Origin: Lachnospiraceae bacterium
GTDB taxonomy: Bacteria; Bacillota; Clostridia; Lachnospirales; Lachnospiraceae
NCBI GenBank assembly: GCA_021199395.1
Contig: JAJQIE010000132.1
Coordinates: 1-7,826, forward strand
Direction: 5' to 3'
Length of the DNA stretch: 7,826 nucleotides
Shown in pieces: positions 5,952 to 7,826 of this stretch; the stretch's first letter is position 1, and each line of letters begins with the position of its first letter. The notes below the pieces were generated by a model. It did no database searches, was not told the DNA's origin, and saw nothing but the letters and a program-made list of their open reading frames with translations. Made by a program: the position numbers and the translations under genes.

Positions 5952-6571
5952 TACGCATACACCTCCTCGATCAGCTCTACCGCAGCCTTTGTAGTCACTA
6001 CTGTATTGTATTTCAAAATATCATATACATTTATCGTGTTTGTCAGCGCAGTCTTCACATCCGGAAGATTTCTCGCGGAGAGAACCACATTCCGGTCGTT
6101 ATCTCCGAGAACAATCAGCGCACGGTCAACCTTAAACGCGTCCAGAACAGCCTTCATGTCCTTTGTCTTGATCTGCGCAAGCTTCAGCTCGTCAAGAACA
6201 ATCAGCTTATTCTCCTGCACTCTGCTGGTCAGCGCGGACTTCAGAGCCAGTCTCTTTTCCTTCTTATTCATCTTGAAGGTGTAATCTCTCGGAACCGGAG
6301 CGAATACTACGCCGCCGCCCTTCCACTGCGGAGCTCTGGTTGAACCCTGTCTCGCATGACCTGTCCCTTTCTGTCTCCACGGCTTTCTCCCGCCGCCGGA
6401 AACCTCGGAACGTGTCTTTGCCTTCTGTGTACCCTGGCGATTGTCCGCAAGCTGCTTTACAACCGCAAGATGTACCAGATGCTCATTCACATCTACGCCA
6501 AATACGGCATCATTCAGCTCCATCGTGCCGACTTCTTTGCCTTCCATATTAAAAACAGATACATTAGCCAT
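5951..6571 (-). CDS. rplD: 50S ribosomal protein L4
   Basis: L4 binds 23S rRNA domain I and sends an extended loop into the peptide tunnel constriction opposite L22. In E. coli L4 also represses the S10 operon through its leader RNA, which would lie outside this window. The 206-residue product begins [15 protein letters not shown]. The tunnel loop spans about residues 45-95 and contains [14 protein letters not shown] (63-76), the region where macrolide-resistance changes occur in other species; it looks intact. The ATG at 6571 follows AAAGGAGG, 30 nt after rplC. The TAA stop overlaps the rplW start. Confidence 0.98.
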   Translation of the reverse strand: MANVSVFNMEGKEVGTMELNDAVFGVDVNEHLVHLAVVKQLADNRQGTQKAKTRSEVSGGGRKPWRQKGTGHARQGSTRAPQWKGGGVVFAPVPRDYTFKMNKKEKRLALKSALTSRVQENKLIVLDELKLAQIKTKDMKAVLDAFKVDRALIVLGDNDRNVVLSARNLPDVKTALTNTINVYDILKYNTVVTTKAAVELIEEVYA

Positions 6572-6601
6572 CTGTGTTCTCCTCCTTTCCTGTCTTTGGG
6601 C

Positions 6602-7237
6602 TTACTTACCGGTCTTTACGGTATTCTTTAATGTCACAAGTGCTTTCTTAGGTCCCGGAACAGCGCCCTTTACCAGAATCAGATTATTCTCAGCATCAAC
6701 GCGGACAATCTCAAGGTTCTGAACTGTAACCCTCTCCGCGCCCATGCGCCCTGCCATCTTCTTTCCCTTGAATACGCGGCTCGGATCAGATGCAGCGCCG
6801 TTGGAACCCGCATGACGATGATATTTGGAACCATGCGCCATCGGTCCTCTGTGCTGGCCATGTCTCTTGATCGCGCCCTGGAAGCCCTTTCCTTTTGAAA
6901 TGGCTGTCGCGTCAACCTTCTCGCCCGCAGCGAACACATCCGCTTTGATCTCCTGCTTTACCTCATAGCTCTCAGCGTCGTCCAGCCTAAGCTCTCTCAC
7001 ATATCGCTTGTAAGAAACGCCCGCCTTGTCAAACGCGCCCTTCTGCGGCTTCTTTACAAGCTTTTCTCTCTTGTCAACGAAGCCTACCTGAACCGCGCTG
7101 TAGCCATCCTTCGCTACAGTCTTTACCTGCGTAACCACGCACGGACCAGCCTGAAGAACCGTTACCGGAATCAGTAATCCGTTGTCGTCGAAAATCTGTG
7201 TCATTCCGACTTTTGTTGCCAAAATTGCTTTCTTCAT
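6602..7237 (-). CDS. rplC: 50S ribosomal protein L3
   Basis: L3 is an early-assembly 50S protein whose internal loop reaches close to the peptidyl-transferase centre. The 211-residue product begins [16 protein letters not shown]. It has the GFQG...[16 protein letters not shown] block at about 118-141, and the L3 signature [20 protein letters not shown] at about 156-175. The region near residues 145-155 (where oxazolidinone and pleuromutilin resistance changes are known in other bacteria) has no obvious change. The ATG at 7237 has AGGAGG at 7250-7245 with 7 nt spacing. The frame stays open for another 55 codons upstream, but that segment consists of intergenic repeats and is not part of L3. 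Confidence 0.98.
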   Translation of the reverse strand: MKKAILATKVGMTQIFDDNGLLIPVTVLQAGPCVVTQVKTVAKDGYSAVQVGFVDKREKLVKKPQKGAFDKAGVSYKRYVRELRLDDAESYEVKQEIKADVFAAGEKVDATAISKGKGFQGAIKRHGQHRGPMAHGSKYHRHAGSNGAASDPSRVFKGKKMAGRMGAERVTVQNLEIVRVDAENNLILVKGAVPGPKKALVTLKNTVKTGK

Positions 7238-7280
7238 TCTTTTGCCTCCTGTTTTTCTACAGCGGATCATGTGTAACAAA

Positions 7281-7337
7281 TTCACAACAGCAGCGAATCG
7301 TTTGCGAAGCAAACGGGTCTGTGACCGGTGCTGTGAA
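7281..7337 (-). repeat. Nested hairpin with TTTGC/GCAAA triloop core
   Basis: The core CGTTTGC (7299-7305), GAA loop and GCAAACG (7309-7315) is a perfect 7-bp stem. TTCAC plus AGCA (7281-7285, 7289-7292) can pair with TGCTGTGAA (7329-7337) as an outer 9-bp stem with a 3-nt bulge. The outer arm overlaps the 14-bp palindrome at 7332-7345, so the two folds compete. The segment 7281-7295 resembles 5529-5542 in the rplW-rplB gap. Confidence 0.65.
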
Positions 7338-7345
7338 TATTCACA
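7332..7345. repeat. Perfect 14-bp palindrome TGTGAATATTCACA
   Basis: The 14 bases equal their own reverse complement. It looks operator-like, but its spacing does not fit CRP (TGTGA-N6-TCACA) or the ArgR box, and there is no promoter nearby. It is more simply part of the surrounding repeat. Confidence 0.6.
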
Positions 7346-7369
7346 CACAATCATCCTAGTCTGAGGAGC

Positions 7370-7406
7370 TATAGTGAACGACAAAATTCTTTTGTCATTC
7401 ACTATA
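7370..7406 (-). repeat. 17-bp inverted repeat with triloop (TATAGTGAA family, copy 1)
   Basis: Arms at 7370-7386 and 7390-7406 pair over 17 bp around a 3-nt loop, with one mismatch that becomes a G-U pair in the sense RNA. The stem is the longest in the window. No U-tract follows it on the minus strand. The arms share TATAGTRAAYGAC with the palindrome at 7464-7491. Confidence 0.8.
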
Positions 7407-7418
7407 AATGATGCACAC

Positions 7419-7456
7419 GGACGCGCATGGAATGGCTGCCTGCGCAGCCCGCGTCC
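7419..7456 (-). repeat. Two-tier GC-rich inverted repeat
   Basis: GGACGCG (7419-7425) and CGCGTCC (7450-7456) form an outer 7-bp stem. GGCTGC (7434-7439) and GCAGCC (7444-7449) form an inner 6-bp stem with a 4-nt loop. The 8-nt bulge is on one side only, so both stems stack at 7449/7450. It lies between the two TATAGT-type palindromes. Confidence 0.7.
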
Positions 7457-7463
7457 GGCGCGG

Positions 7464-7491
7464 AGTAAAACGACTTACGTCGTTTACTATA
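7464..7491 (-). repeat. Inverted repeat (TATAGTGAA family, copy 2)
   Basis: AGTAAAACGAC (7464-7474) pairs with GTCGTTTACT (7479-7488) with one bulged A and a 4-nt loop. The right arm extends to ACTATA at 7491. On the minus strand it reads TATAGTAAACGAC, differing from copy 1 (TATAGTGAATGAC) at two positions, both transitions. Confidence 0.7.
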
Positions 7492-7533
7492 TCTCAACCC
7501 AAATAGGATTTGCCTCAATGCTGTTGTGCAGAA

Positions 7534-7826
7534 TTATTTCTGCTTCATTTTGATATCAATGTACACACCCGCAGGCATTTCCAGTCTGGACAGCGCGTCC
7601 ACCGTCTTCTGCGTCGGTGCAATGATATCAATGAGTCTCTTGTGAGTCCTCTGCTCGAACTGCTCTCTGGAGTCTTTGTACTTGTGTACTGCGCGAAGAA
7701 TCGTAACTACCTCTTTCTTCGTCGGGAGCGGCACCGGTCCGCTTACCTGTGCTCCATTTTTCTTTACAGTGTCGATAATTTTCTTCGCGGATGCATCTAC
7801 CAGCTGGTGATCATACGCTTTCAGTG
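7534..7826 (-). CDS. rpsJ: 30S ribosomal protein S10, 5' end missing
   Basis: S10 is a 30S head protein paired with S3 and S14, and also the NusE partner of NusB in transcription antitermination. The window holds 96 codons plus two bases, and the frame runs open through the right edge. Reading begins [20 protein letters not shown] and continues [31 protein letters not shown] to the ending [11 protein letters not shown]. By comparison with the family length of about 102-105 residues, roughly nine N-terminal residues are outside. A GTG at 7734 in the middle of the GPVPLP motif is an internal valine codon and not the start. As first gene of the S10 operon, its promoter and any leader lie beyond the edge. 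Confidence 0.97.
   Translation of the reverse strand, partial: LKAYDHQLVDASAKKIIDTVKKNGAQVSGPVPLPTKKEVVTILRAVHKYKDSREQFEQRTHKRLIDIIAPTQKTVDALSRLEMPAGVYIDIKMKQK

Larger units (their letters stand above)
7238..7533 (-). other. Long hairpin-rich rpsJ-rplC intergenic region
   Basis: This 296-nt gap separates two genes that are usually close together. It contains no recognised gene. From the rpsJ side it holds a bulged palindrome (7464-7488), a two-tier GC-rich hairpin (7419-7456), a 17-bp palindrome (7370-7406), a 14-bp palindrome (7332-7345) and a TTTGC triloop hairpin with an outer stem (7281-7337). The rplC ribosome binding site closes it. I found no pair of -35 and -10 boxes with acceptable spacing, and no hairpin followed by a U-run on the sense strand. 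Confidence 0.8.

Noticed and set aside
322..6722. Numerous plus-strand open frames opposite the ribosomal genes
   Set aside because: They are antisense shadows of highly conserved minus-strand genes and have no domains or recognisable products.
7332..7345. CRP, FNR or ArgR operator at the 14-bp palindrome
   Set aside because: TGTGA and TCACA are separated by four bases, not the six of CRP. The FNR half-site (TTGAT) is absent and the ArgR spacer is missing. No promoter lies near it.
7238..7402. In-frame open extension of rplC upstream by 55 codons
   Set aside because: It consists of intergenic hairpin repeats, has no ribosome binding site at its ATG, and L3 proteins begin at [14 protein letters not shown], which has a perfect Shine-Dalgarno at 7250-7245.
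7370..7406. Rho-independent terminator at the 17-bp palindrome
   Set aside because: No U-tract follows the stem on either strand, and a terminator after rpsJ would cut off the rest of an essential operon.
7464..7500. Internal promoter using TATAGT on the minus strand as a -10 box
   Set aside because: No -35-like hexamer lies at 16-18 bp. The nearest TTGAGG is about 21 bp away, and the TATAGT belongs to the palindrome.
1..7826. A new protein system or cargo gene inserted in the operon
   Set aside because: All seventeen coding regions are standard ribosomal proteins in canonical order, and no gap has a credible extra gene.

Overview
The window is one uninterrupted stretch of the conserved S10-spc ribosomal protein operon, read entirely on the minus strand (right to left). 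Gene order is rpsJ (5' end cut off by the window edge), rplC, rplD, rplW, rplB, rpsS, rplV, rpsC, rplP, rpmC, rpsQ, rplN, rplX, rplE, rpsZ (zinc-type S14), rpsH, rplF (only the first 19 codons present). That makes seventeen genes in canonical bacterial order, with none missing, duplicated or inserted. The protein sequences (L22 with a basic N-terminal extension, zinc-binding S14, the L23, L29 and S17 wording) and strong AGGAGG-type Shine-Dalgarno sites point to a Gram-positive anaerobe of class Clostridia, most likely family Lachnospiraceae. Genus and species cannot be fixed from this window.

Layout: most junctions are tight. rplD/rplW and rpsC/rplP share a base in TAATG stop-start overlaps. 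rpmC begins inside rplP. The ribosome binding sites of rpsC, rplX and rpsZ are built from the stop codon of the gene before. Four junctions are quite different: rpsJ-rplC (7238-7533, 296 nt), rplW-rplB (5478-5651, 174 nt), rplB-rpsS (4521-4637, 117 nt) and rpsH-rplF (59-245, 187 nt). These gaps code for nothing recognisable, and each contains one or more inverted repeats able to form hairpins in the polycistronic RNA. A 52-bp element occurs in two of them, and two related palindromes lie in tandem in a third. A fifth gap (rpsS-rplV, 4140-4238) is moderately long but has only weak structure.

Together the genes supply proteins for both subunits: 30S S3, S8, S10, S14, S17 and S19, and 50S L2, L3, L4, L5, L6, L14, L16, L22, L23, L24 and L29. 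No promoter, S10 leader or terminator is visible; the operon promoter lies beyond the right edge. I found no undescribed protein system. The part worth a second look is the family of hairpin-forming intergenic repeats inside an essential operon. Secondary points are the non-AUG starts of rplE (UUG), rpmC (GUG) and rpsQ (GUG).
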